64,000 bases of DNA from Arachnopeziza araneosa (Eukaryota; Ascomycota; Leotiomycetes; Helotiales; Arachnopezizaceae), in the NCBI GenBank assembly GCA_003988855.1, contig QYAI01000020.1, positions 124,001 through 188,000 on the forward strand. Reading direction: 5' to 3'. The notes below the pieces were generated by a model, which saw only the letters and a list, made by a program, of their open reading frames with translations, searched no databases and was not told the origin of the DNA. The translations under genes and the position numbers were made by a program. Positions 24,104-35,411 of this stretch are shown piece by piece (position 1 is the first letter of the stretch; the number at the start of each line of letters is the position of its first letter).

Positions 24104-27100
24104 TTTTATTTTTGGGAATGAATGAAGGTTGTTTGGCGATGACTATGAGGTCAGTATGGTCCCGCAGTTCGGCAAGTTGAGACGAAAGTGGTGACTAAGC
24201 TTCAAGTTCTTCCGCCAGTGCTCTAAAGAAATTCTATTCCCCACAAGGTACGCAGAAAATACCATAATATTATTATAGATATTCACCTGCCTAACCCCTT
24301 CGAAGATTTCAGGATCGGGCTATTTTATTCTCAAGTCGTTGTGGATCACTATTTACTTCTTTCCTCGACGATTTAAGTGGGAACCTGGTTCTTTCTCGTC
24401 CTTTGACGTTATATCAAGGAAATATTTCCAGCTTTCTCATATAACGACCACTATCAAAACACTGTGTAGCCGAGAATGGAGTATTGAAATTCTCATAAGT
24501 GACGTACATGAGAAGAATATAGGCGATTAGACCAATACTGATAGCTCCAAAGAAGAGGCTCATATCAAAAGTAAGCTGGGCTGCGAAGCTCATGCTGCAC
24601 CGACGATGAGATTTTAATTCCATTGTATGGGATGGATGGAAATTGAAGAATAGAAAGCAAACTTGATAGAAAACTGGCTTTAGAGATAAATATCTTCCGA
24701 GTCAAAGAAACTACTGGTAACTGTGACGTCCTTTCTAACTGTTTGTAGGTCTGAATAGGACTAAGCAGTTTTCATTACATCAAAGAAACTGTCGGTTGAC
24801 ATCATCAACTGCTCGACGGGCAGACTAGGTGCGGATATCACGTAGTATGCTCGTTGTCGAATGGTATTGATTTCAGTGTAGAAGGAAGCCTTATAAAGGC
24901 TGTAGCCGAACATGTGACTATTATTCCAACAGAAACGAATCCAATAATTAACCATTTTATACTGTATTGGCTGGGTGGAGTGCCTGGCGTCCATGAAATT
25001 ACATTTACAATTTAAACTACTCTCTATTCTCTGCTCTTTAGACCTCCCTAATCGAGGTTTAATGCCGACTCTCTAGGTTGGAATTTGGTCTTGCGGGTAC
25101 AAGTAAATTTTACCAAGCAGAGTATCTCGATGTCTTTACTGTATGTAAGTAAAGTAAGATCTTATGGCAAGTTGTTGTTTTAAGGTCTTTCATTTTTCTT
25201 CACTAGTATGAGTTTTATTCTTAAACCAACTTTGTATTCCAACTAATGATGCGAAACTACATCGCATGCATCCACAAGCAAAAGATTATCGAGATTATGC
25301 ATTGTACAGCAGTACCAAGAATGTTAAACTAAATCATCTTCGGCATATTCAATATGGAGCGAGAAACGTCCGGTACCATTGGAATCTTTCTTCAGCATAG
25401 CGAAGGAAGCTTCAAGTATCGAATCAACAGTGTAAACTCCCGAGGTAAATGTGGAGTGCTTAAATTTCTTGGGTACAAAGAAGAGAAGGTAAACTTGGAA
25501 ATTCATCCAAAAAGTGCCAACACTAATAATAGGCTGACCGAAGCATTCGAAAGCCAAACGCGAAACGGTCCGGTCTTCCCGTCAGGGGGACATAATCCAC
25601 AAAGCGCCCAAGACTCCTAGCTCTAGTCTAGGTGCTGAAAGATCTTATCGCTAGTGCGCCGCTGACTTCCACGCTTACCAAATGGCGCACATCAAGTTCC
25701 ACAAATGGCATACGCGTTTGTGTCGCCTTGGACGCTTGAAGAAATTTGACACGCCATCACCACGAAAAACTCTCCAAAGATAATGGTTCTCAATGGCTAC
25801 GAGAACAAGATATCTATGTTTTCCGTATTTTTGTATTTGGCCATGTTCAAAGGCCATGAGTTTATTTGTCGCTACCAAACAAAAGAGGAATGTTGAAATT
25901 GGCCGATTTCCTGGCGACCGGGGAGTTTATGCTCCACGGATTATTACTGCTTTTATTCTTAAATGAAAAAAGATGAGATTAGTTGGCCCAGCTCTAATCG
26001 ATTCATTTATTTACGAGAATTCAGGAAGTTATGACATTTGTATAAATAAAGTCAAAGTTGTACGTCTTTAAAGCTTCTCTTGGAACTCGAAACTGGGCGA
26101 TAGAAAATTGAAATCCCGAGCGGTAGCTACTCTGCAGAATAATGATGTAGTGGTAATGAGGTTACTGAATTCATAAATCCTTGTTTTTATAATTTCATAC
26201 TGAAGGGAATTGATGAACCTTCCCTGCTGAATAGTATCTTTATTTTACAACATTTCCCCTTTAATTAAGCGAGTAGATATACAAAGTCTTCCGCTCCAGT
26301 CTACATCTGCTTGAAGGAAATTCTAGGGAAGATTTATAAAGAGTCATACAACGAAATAGATCGTACGTTAAGAAACATGCATATGCTGTGTCTTCTGGCG
26401 GTAGAGGGCCTAGTGTTAGAGAAGTTGCTAATTTGGCTCACCCACATTATCACCGTAATGTTAAGAGAGGATTAATTCATTACGAGCCTATGCTTTCACC
26501 TCTCCTCTATGAAAACAGCCGATCTGCAACCTTTTTTGAGTGTGATTTGTTTGTTCTGAGTAAATTTTGGTTAACTGTAAAGAGCTTTGGATCTGACGGG
26601 CTCGCTGTGACGCTTGCCAGTCATAGAGGTAAGCTTACGATGGAGATGTTCATGACTAATTATCCGTAAGTGACACGCTCTCTGGTAAACCTCCTGTGCG
26701 TATTGGTCTAAGTATGCTCGGACACATGAGAATCTGAACTCCGCACCGGAACCGAATGAGAACATTTGGGCGTTTAGACTTCGAAAGCAGGATGTGATTT
26801 GTTCGGTAGTGTTGTGGCCTGCTTAACCCTCCTTAGAAAATTATTTCTGCTTAGAATATACATATTTCCGATGGAACTCTAAGGCTTTCCAACTGATCTA
26901 AACAAACTGTTAGAGGCTGCGGAAAAGACTAGGACTGTGCGATCGAATAGAGAAAGCTAGTGCAGAGAGAGGCCAACCCAGAATGCACCTTTTACAATTC
27001 TCAATGAAGCTTAGACTTTAAGATCTGTTGCTCTCAAAAACACGATAGTTAGTTGGAATATTTCTACAATCTTCTCCTATTCGTCCACTTTCTAGATAAA

Positions 27101-27852
27101 ATCCAGACCGGATGCAACACTGACAGTCTTTAATCCTCTCCACCGTCTCTGCCTAACCATTAAATAGGTAATCATAAGTTCTTGGTAAGAACTTACTTTT
27201 TAGATGCTCTCTATTTCCTTCACTCACTTCCTCCAGATTAAGGCTCCCGGATACTCAGTAGCCCAAGATACACTTTATTTTACTGTCCTCCAAATCAGAA
27301 AAGTATTTCTAAAAACAAAATGGCAATGGCGATCTAGACTTGAAGTTAGCGTATTGAAGGCTAACCAGCTCAAATTTTGATCTAGGCCATTTTAAAACTT
27401 GATTGAGTGCGCGGGATTCGGCTACGCAAGAGAATTTGTTGGTAAACAAAAACAGCCCAGAACAAATGAACAGAAAATGAATCAGTCCAAGAATCAGATG
27501 TATAGAAAAAGCAAGAAACCCGTCGAAGAGAGAAGGAAACTCGTATGCAGATTTGTTCTTTGATGAGATAATTTGGAGACTACCTCTTACGTTGAATTGA
27601 TGAGGTTCGCGGGTATGATTACTATTGTGGAGAGGGCGGCCGAAACTAAGCAATGTTCTCCCCGTGGGAGACTTAGAACTCAGCCAATTCTATGTAATCA
27701 CCTCGTGTGAAGAGTAATTTTGGGCGGACAAGCTTTTGTAGGGAATCTAGGCCGCGCCGGTGATTTCACATTCACCTTACCTTTCCTCGAACGTCTTTGC
27801 GATCAAAGTGAACACTTCTTCCTTTAACATCAAGCAACAAATATCAGAAACA
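24104..27852. other. AT-rich, gene-poor stretch with ORF fragments only
   Basis: Almost 3.75 kb without a supportable gene, and visibly richer in A/T than its surroundings. Short frames with some coding flavour occur at 24414-24623 (minus, one hydrophobic helix), 24761-24994 (minus), 25324-about 25590 (minus, ends HIEYAEDDLV), 25675-25878 (minus) and 26388-26669 (plus). None has a start, splice sites and domain together, and they do not join into one frame. These may be remnants of decayed genes; chance is possible. Confidence 0.45.
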
Positions 27853-28448
27853 ATGGCGAAACTACAGATCACAAAAGAAGGCGACCCATGGGCATCAACG
27901 GTTGGCGAGCCATGGAGAGTCAAGAGAGCAATATACCACTCAAAGCTGAACGAGATGATGGAGGAAATGGGTTTGAGTAGCCAGGATGAAAACAAGCTCC
28001 GCCAGATGCACAGGTATCAGTGGCACATTGGCCTACAGATATTCCATTACGTCAATTGTGCAGAGGTCCTCTACTATGCAGATAAGCACACCTTCAAGTA
28101 CTGCTGTGAGAGTACCATCCAAGTTTGCAAGATGAGAAGCTAACTTTGGATATAGCCAAAGACGAATTCCCACCTATGGAGACACTGATGGAAAGCATAT
28201 GGGTCCCTTTTCAGACCCTTGAGGTTTCTGATCCATGGAACGGAGAAAAAATAAAGCAAGAAGTGCCACCAGCAGTAATGGGACAGGCAACTAGACTAGA
28301 AGATGCGCCCATTCCTCAGGATGAGAAGAGCCAACGTGGAGGACTGTCATCACAACCACCGTCATACAAGTCTGTCGAACACATCGTTGTTGCCATGCCT
28401 GTACAGGACAGTAACGACGACGAAGTAATGAGCGACCAGACCAGCTGA
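27853..28448 (+). CDS. Hypothetical protein, about 182 aa
   Basis: Two frames fit one gene when a 47-nt intron at 28066-28112 (GTCCTC...GAG|AG) is removed: exons 27853-28065 and 28113-28448 give 183 codons, both phase 0. The start MAKLQITKEG follows a pyrimidine-rich leader. The N-terminal 70 residues are charged and helical (KRAIYHSKLNEMMEEMGLSS). The C-terminal half is Pro/Gln/Asp-rich and probably disordered. The donor GTCCTC is weak, so the exon junction is tentative. The family is not recognised. No signal peptide or membrane segment. Confidence 0.55.
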
Positions 28449-29829
28449 CGGACATAACTCGCCTCATATCCAAGGGCTCGATTAAAGAAAGCCAACACGC
28501 CAACACGCCAACAGCACCAATGGCCTGGACAACAATTCCGAGGAGCTTCTTTCGCTGGTACTAGCTTTCGGATACATGGGCATTGGGAGGTTTTATTAAT
28601 ACCTTCACGCACTGGCAAGCATGGAACTGGGCAGTTATGATTGAGGTCTAGGCATACGTGGTGAAGGACTTGGCATTGTAAGCTAAGTAGGACACAATAT
28701 CCTAGATAATGCACAAGCAATTGCTATAGGCAGGAAGTATGATGATCAACTTCACCGTGGATGTGTGATATTATGATATTTGATCCGCTCCATGCTGTAT
28801 GTAGATCGAGGGGTATCAGTCTGTGGAATCGCTTTCCCTGCTTATGCTGTGATAGAATTGGAGCTAAGAAGTATAGCGGCAAGTGCAAGGCACATGCATC
28901 AATCAATCACTACTATGGGAGGAATCGTCGCAAAAGAAGTTTTCCTATCATTCTCAGACATGGAACTGGATGTCATTCACAAGCAATATGCTTTCATTAA
29001 TTTGCCAATATGCTGAGAAGGTTATGCCTGAGATGGTTATGAAGGTAACAAGTTCGAAGTGGTGCACGAGTCGTGAAGACAAGGTGGCCATTTTGAAGAG
29101 GCCATTTAGAAAGAGAGCTCATTCAAGCTCCTCGCTCTTCTTTATGACGAGACGGCGAAGCGAAAGAGGATTGGCCTAGGAAGCAGAAATAGCACTTTGA
29201 TGACAACGACAACAGAGAAGTCATCAGACAAGAAAATGCCCTTTTCCAGCTGCGACTTCACATGTCAGCTGTTGACATATGACCGTGGGCCTCTGAGGAC
29301 GCTGACCTAAATCATCTGACTGGAAATCTGGAGAAGACGAGGCGGCGGTGGTGGACGGGCAGTGGTGTGGGGTACTATAGACTCTTTCTGTCTCGAAGCA
29401 TGTGAAGAGACGGCCGCAGTCACTGGGCCTGCTGAATCCAGCAATTTTCCCCATTGATCATCGGCATATCACGGGGTTTGGCTGCTCTGCCTGCCGAAGT
29501 CGGCGTTTGAAGTAACTTAAATACATCCAGATACCTTGGAGATATCCACTGTGAAAGTCCAGATCCAAATCCCTAGAGTTGTCCGTCGGGGAGACAAAGG
29601 TCGAGGTTGTTGATCGACTCTTCCATCTGCGTTGGGCGAATCAGACGCCTCGGATTGACTTGACCATCCTATCCCTGACTACCTCGGCTTGGGGGCAGCA
29701 TTCCCCAGACTGCAATTAGTGGCGCTGCTATTTGCATCACAAAACCCATCTCTTCTCCCTCTTTCAATCCTCATCCTCATATTACATCCTCTTTCATTGC
29801 TTCCTCACTCATCATTGAAACCATTCAAG
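28449..29829. other. Intergenic; promoter side of the fumarate reductase gene
   Basis: About 1.4 kb with overlapping short ORFs on both strands but no coding signal. A 9-bp unit (CAACACGCC) is repeated near 28495-28511. The last 80 nt before 29830 are C/T-rich, typical of a fungal leader. Confidence 0.5.
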
Positions 29830-31851
29830 ATGGCCCCAAGAGTAATTGTCGTCGGCGGTGGCTGTAAGTTCCAGTGTATCGCCTGATCATGGCTTCATTG
29901 CTTACACTGGATAGTATCCGGCCTGAGTGCTGCGCACACGATCTACCTCGCAGGAGGAAATGTTGTGGTTCTAGACAAGCAAGGTAATAGCACTATCCAG
30001 CATCCGAGGACTCCTCTAACCTTCACAGGCTTTTTTGGTGGTAACTCGACCAAAGCAACTTCCGGAATCAATGGAGCCCTCACCCGCACACAAGTCGATG
30101 CAAAGATCCAAGACAGTGTGAAGCAATTCTACGATGATACCCTCAAATCTGCGAGAGATAAGGCGAGACCGGATCTCATCAAAGTTCTTACATACAAGTC
30201 TGCAGCAGCCGTAGAGTGGCTACAAGATGTCTTCAACTTGGATTTGACTCTCGTTTCGCGGCTAGGGTAGGGATGACACGCAATGGCAGAATCACATGCT
30301 AATATAGACAGTGGTCACTCACAACCGAGAACACATAGAGGACATGATGCCAAGTTCCCGGGTATGGCAATCACATATGCTCTGATGCAACGTCTCGAAG
30401 AGCTTGCAGAGAATGAGCCAGAGCGGGTACACATTATCAAGAAGGCAAAAGTTACTGGCCTGAACAAGGATGGTAACAAGATTAGTGGTGTCAAGTACGA
30501 ATTTGAAGGGGAGACTGCAAGTCTCGATGGCCCAGTCATCTTGGCTACTGGCGGTTACGCTGCCGATTTCACAGAGTCTTCCCTCTTGAAGAAGCATCGT
30601 CCCGACACATTCGACTTGGCGACTACAAATGGTGTGCACGCTACTGGTGACGGCCAGAAGATGGTCATGGCCATTGGTGGTAATGGTATCGATATGGACA
30701 AAGTCCAAGTTCATCCTACCGGTCTCGTGGATCCTAAAGATCCTGGTTCCAAATGGAAGTTTTTGGCTGCTGAAGCTCTCCGGGGTGAGGGTGGTCTTCT
30801 TTTAAATGCAGACGGAAACCGATTCTGTGACGAACTCGGCCACAGAGACTACGTTTCTGGTGAGATGTGGAAGGAGAAGGATAAGGGAAAATTCCCCATC
30901 CGTCTCATTCTCAACTCCAAAGCCTCAAACGTCCTCGATTTCCACACTCGTCACTACTCCGGCCGTGGTCTCATGAAGAAGATGACTGGCAAAGAGTTGG
31001 CAAAGGAGATTGGTTGCTCTGTTGAGCACCTTCAATCCACCTTCAGCAAATATAATAGGATTGCAGAAGGCAAGGAGAAAGATCCTTATGGCAAAAAATT
31101 CTTCCACAATTTCCCTATCAATGTTGATGATGACTTCCATGTCGCTGTCATGGAACCCGTTCTCCACTTCACCATGGGGGGTATCGAAATCAACGACAAG
31201 GCCGAGATTCTAAATTCTGAAGGCAAGCCATTTGATGGTCTCTACGCCTGCGGTGAGTTAGCAGGAGGTGTCCACGGCGCCAACCGTCTGGGTGGATCAT
31301 CACTTCTAGGCTGTGTAGTCTACGGACGAGTAGCCGGCGACTCAGCAAGCAACTACCTCTTCCAACAAGCACTCCGCGGCGTCGGCACAGCAGGAGCACG
31401 TCTTGGTCAGATCTCACTACACATCGACCCCTCACAGCCGGGCAAAGTTTCCGTCGAGTGGGGGAGTCAAGGTTCCTCAAGCACAGGCTCTAAACAAGTC
31501 GATCAGCCCCAAACCTCAGCCGGCCCAGCGACGTCTTCGAAGGGAGACTCGTCTGTGGCTAAAGCGAGCAAGAAAGAAGAATTCAAGATCCCCGAGAAGG
31601 AATTTACAATGGAGGAAGTGGCCAAGCATAATAAGAAAGAGGATCTATGGGTTGTAGTTAAAGGTGTCGTTATGGATGTCAGTGATTGGCTTGATGAGCA
31701 TCCAGGTGGTCCACAAGCGATTATGAATTTCATGGGGAGGGATGCCACTGAGGAGTTTGAGATGCTTCATGATGACGAGGTCATTCCAAAATATGCGGCT
31801 AAGCAGGTTATCGGGAGGGTGAAGGGGGTGACTCCTACGTTGGAGCTATAA
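29830..31851 (+). CDS. Soluble fumarate reductase fused to cytochrome b5, about 626 aa
   Basis: Four exons: 29830-29863, 29915-29983, 30029-30266 and 30312-31851. The N-terminus has the FAD dinucleotide motif VIVVGGGLSGLSAAH. The flavoprotein subunit features follow: GNSTKATSGINGA, HPTG near residue 255 and the GGVHGANRLGGSSLLG substrate/FAD block near residue 430, as in yeast Frd1/Osm1. A Ser/Gln-rich linker (about 480-530) leads to a cytochrome b5 heme-binding domain with HPGG at His577 and the second axial His near 600. The family reduces fumarate to succinate with reduced FAD/FMN to reoxidise flavins. The b5 fusion is known in filamentous fungi and suggests direct electron input from a b5 reductase. 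No mitochondrial presequence is seen, so the protein is probably cytosolic. Confidence 0.92.
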
Positions 31852-32191
31852 ATAAAATAGGAACTTGGCAATAGGAAATGAATGTATTGATAGTATGCAT
31901 ACTTAACATGGTTTTCTGGATGTTTAACTGTGCCTATCGAGTTTCTTGAGAATTGCAATGAGCCCAAGGTCAAAGTGCAAGTGCAGTGAAGTCAAGCATC
32001 GGTCAATACTGTGAGCTTGGCTGTTCAGTGTGAGCTGACTGCAGAGTCCCGTCAACACGAGACGGGTAGCTGCGCTGCGTAACTACATGCTGCTCCTCGA
32101 CGGCGAGATTGGTGGACTGGGAGCTGGCGGTCGAGAGGTGCAGGGGATGGGCGAGTGCATCATCAGAGAGAAAGGGACCAGATGGAATTGC

Positions 32192-32335
32192 GCTTCTAAA
32201 AGAGATATAGGTGGGTGCTTTATCCAGTGGATGGGATGGGTTTGTGCTTCTAGAAGGGGAGTTGGAAGGGTGGATGGGTGGATGGGTGGGTGCATCATCG
32301 GTGCAATGGAAATGTGCTTCTGGAAGGCCAGGTAG
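32192..32335. repeat. Degenerate minisatellite, about three units
   Basis: GCTTCT followed by an A/G-rich spacer recurs at 32192, 32246 and 32316. GTGCATCATC and GGATGGGTGG-type blocks lie in the spacers. Units are 54 and 70 nt apart and imperfect. Confidence 0.5.
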
Positions 32336-34637
32336 AAGGTGAACGAGTTGGTAGATGTTTGTATCTTCCTACTGAGCAAGATGTAATGTCGGAGGAACGG
32401 AAAGAGGGCTGCTGCTTGTCTTGATGTATTATGTAGGGTGTTCTGAGTTGATAGATTTATTGTAAGTAGTCGGTACGTTCAGAACTTGAAGAATACAGAT
32501 GTGAGTGATGTTTTCGTATGGAAGAGCGCGTCACCGAGAGTGTACTGGTCTGTATAAGATCTAGCTTTGCTTTTGTATCAGATCGTAAATGAAGTGTTTT
32601 CAGGCATTTATCTCTCGCATGTCGTGGAATCTAAAAGTCGATACTCTGGATGCATGAGTATAAATGGGATGGTCACTTAAAATGTTCTGCTCCATTCAGC
32701 TTCCTTTTCCAGAAGGCTGGGAGATGTACAAGTGTACGAAAGTGCAGCAGTTGAGTAAGACAAGGACGACTTTAGTGGTTGGTTTGACAAGCATAAGACA
32801 GAGAGCAAACTCGTATCGTACCATACTTAACGAGTGCCAACAAAGTGGATTGATAATGGCACCATGATGGGATGATGATGAGACTGAGCTAAGTACTGAA
32901 TAGGGGGATCATGGGCTATATTTCGATTTCTGGTAGGTTCCAGAACTGATGACACTCTCTCTATTGATAACGTTTCTGTTATTGATGCTCCAACGCCAAT
33001 CAATGGTACGTTTAGCACTAGTGGGGGATATGGTACAAAGTCAATACATTAGGCTCGCCGAAACCTTGACAAGAAATGGCGTAACATTCCGTCAAGCTTA
33101 ACAATCGTAACATGAAAACTGTAAATATTCCCTCGAATCCAGACTCGACCTGAGACTTTTAGGTTGAGGTTGCATTTTGCTTCTTTGCATGGATATCGAC
33201 GCTTCCCAATATGGGGGGGGGGGCGAAAAAGGACGAACATGTTCCCAGAACCCATGGTAATATTTCCAAGACACGGTTGATGAGCTCGGATTGGTTGTTT
33301 CTTGGTGATACTAGGATTTGTGGTTGGATGAGGCTCTGGTGGTACGACGATCTCTCCTATCTCACGCGTCAAGCAAAGTGCGTCGGGGCCTACGCGGTAG
33401 GGCTTGGGTCGCATCGTGGGTCTTGTTAAGATGTATGTCTTCCAGGCAAACGATGCCTGCCCTGGTCACGAAGTATGTTCTTCGGTCGCATCGCAAATGA
33501 AAAAGCCGGTTCAATCTCAGGCTACCCTCAAATTGGAGCGAGCCGGTCACGGATCCTATCAGGTGGATTTCCACAACCGAGGATCATGGATTCACCAACC
33601 TGAAGGATCGAGGACCGTATTGGCGCGACGGGTTTGAGTTTTGGTAACGAGTGGGTTATTGGGAATCATGGGAGTTGCCGTAAACAAGGCACTTGGGAGC
33701 GCCATCACTGCATCGTGCGCAAGACACGGCCAGTGAAGGCGACACGAGAGGCAGGCGGAACTTTGTGAGTCAGCCAAGAGCAGAAAGAAGGGAGCTTCAG
33801 ATGGGAATTTCCCAGAGCGGATCGTGGCTGAGGATGAAACTCCATCGGAAAGGGCAGAGAAGAGGAGGAGGAGGAGGAGGAGGAGGGACGACGGGCATGC
33901 ACGCAAGACGAGGAGTGAACGCGGCAGAAGCGGCAGGTCAGTCGGTTTCTGGTTGGGCGACAGTGCCACGGGGGCTGAAACCAGCTTGGTCATGGCACGA
34001 TGGGTGGATGTGTAACCTTCTTGAAGGAGAGAGGAGCGGGTTGGTTTGGTGGCGGAGCGTGGGAAATATATTTTCTGCGAGGACTGAGGGCATGTGGGTG
34101 GTCAAAGGACTCAGCCCTAAGTCGGTAGTAGGAGTATGGGTAGTAGCAGCAAGTAGTAGTGGTGGTCATGGTGGCGGTGGTGGTACTGTAATCGAGTTGT
34201 AATCATGGCATGATGTGAAAGAAGTGAAGTGAAGGGGGGGGTAAGTAGAAAAGAATGGGCTGCGGTGGGCGTTGCAGTCAGAGAGAGTTAGTTAGTTTAG
34301 GTGAGGGGAATACCAGTCGGAACTGACGGGGAGGGCGACTTGGGGCCAAAGTTCCGCCTGCCTGCCAAGCGCCAGTCCGCTCAGTGTTTGGCTGCTGCTG
34401 GTGCTGCTGGCTGCTGGCTGCTGGCTGACTCCCCGTACTGAGTGATGATGAAGCCTGCCCAGACTGCCCAGCCTGCCCAGCCTGCCCAGCAAGCCCTTTT
34501 TTTTCTCTTGTCGTCGCTCTGCTCTGTACTGTCCTGTACTGTGCTCTACTGTGCTGTGCTGTACTATACTATACTATCTTATACTGTACTGTATCATCAG
34601 CCACAATAACCACATCCCTTACCAAAACCAAAAAAAA

Positions 34638-34699
34638 CCCCTCTCCTCCTCCTTCTCTTCTTCTTCCTCCTCCTCCTCCTCCTCCTCCTCCTCCTCCTC
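34638..34699. repeat. CCT/CTT homopyrimidine tract
   Basis: An almost pure pyrimidine run of about 62 nt, mostly CCT and CTT triplets, lies about 710 nt upstream of the transporter start. It is mirrored in composition by a GGA-rich purine tract near 33861. Such tracts can adopt unusual structures or exclude nucleosomes; here that is inference. Confidence 0.7.
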
Positions 34700-35411
34700 A
34701 TCCTTCGCCGCCCTCCCCCCCAGACGCTTATTTTTCAGTGTGGAATGTGACAAGGTCGCTCAAGGAGGGTGCCACGCTGCAGACGCCAAAGAACTGCACC
34801 ACTCAGGGCCGCAGCTCTCAGCCCACCCACACCCCATCAGCACCCCAATAATCCCCCATCCCAGGCCGCCTGTTCTTCGCTCCCATCTCATTTGCTTGGC
34901 TCTGCGCTCTGCTCCCGCTTTTCGCAACTCACTACTGTACGGCCTGCGCTGCATCAACTCATTCCTCTTCCCCACACACCCGAATCAGACCCCATCTCTT
35001 CGACTCCCGACCGCTCATCCTGCCTGCCAGGAGTCGCCTGTCGCCAGCCAACCCTCTCCCTCTCCCTCCCTCTCTCTCGCTCGACCCGTTTCCCGACATC
35101 TGTCAGAACGATCCTCCCCCTTGTCCCCTCTTTTACGACGCTGCTCCGCTCTTCCCTCGAACCTCATCACTCTCCTCCTTTGTCCTCCACGTGAGACTCC
35201 CGACTGCATCGTCCTTCTTCAATCTGGATTGGCCGAGGGTATGTGGCTCACGACCACAAAGGAAAACTGTGCGAGATCTCCCGTTCAGTAGGGATGCCGA
35301 ATCGTACGCACCGAAATCTGGTGATCAACGCAGAAGAAACTGCCCTCAGATCCTTTCCCTCACGACATCGATCATCGACGTGCGCGGACTGGTCCCTCTC
35401 TCCTCTCTACC

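Larger units (their letters stand above)
31852..35411. other. 3.5-kb gene-free region with simple repeats, upstream of the hexose transporter
   Basis: No ORF here has a domain or splice support. Frames seen between 33693 and 35291 are translations of low-complexity purine or pyrimidine tracts. The stretch holds degenerate 54-70-bp repeats at 32192-32335, a G run near 33213, a GGA tract at about 33861-33886, CTG and CTGCCCAG repeats at 34391-34491, TACTG-like repeats at 34525-34595 and a long CCT tract at 34638-34699. The final 450 nt are C/T-rich and probably form a long 5' leader of the transporter mRNA. Confidence 0.55.

Noticed and set aside
28761..29179. Overlapping plus-strand ORFs upstream of fumarate reductase
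   Set aside because: Three frames overlap the same stretch with no domain or consistent splicing; probably non-coding.
33693..34202. Plus-strand ORF with a glycine run upstream of the hexose transporter
   Set aside because: It is the translation of a GGA purine tract and other low-complexity sequence; no splice sites, homologous motif or start context.
34551..35291. 246-codon Ser/Pro-rich ORF just before the transporter
   Set aside because: It is the translation of the C/T-rich leader; poly-Ser comes from the CCT/TCC tract. Treated as 5' UTR or promoter.
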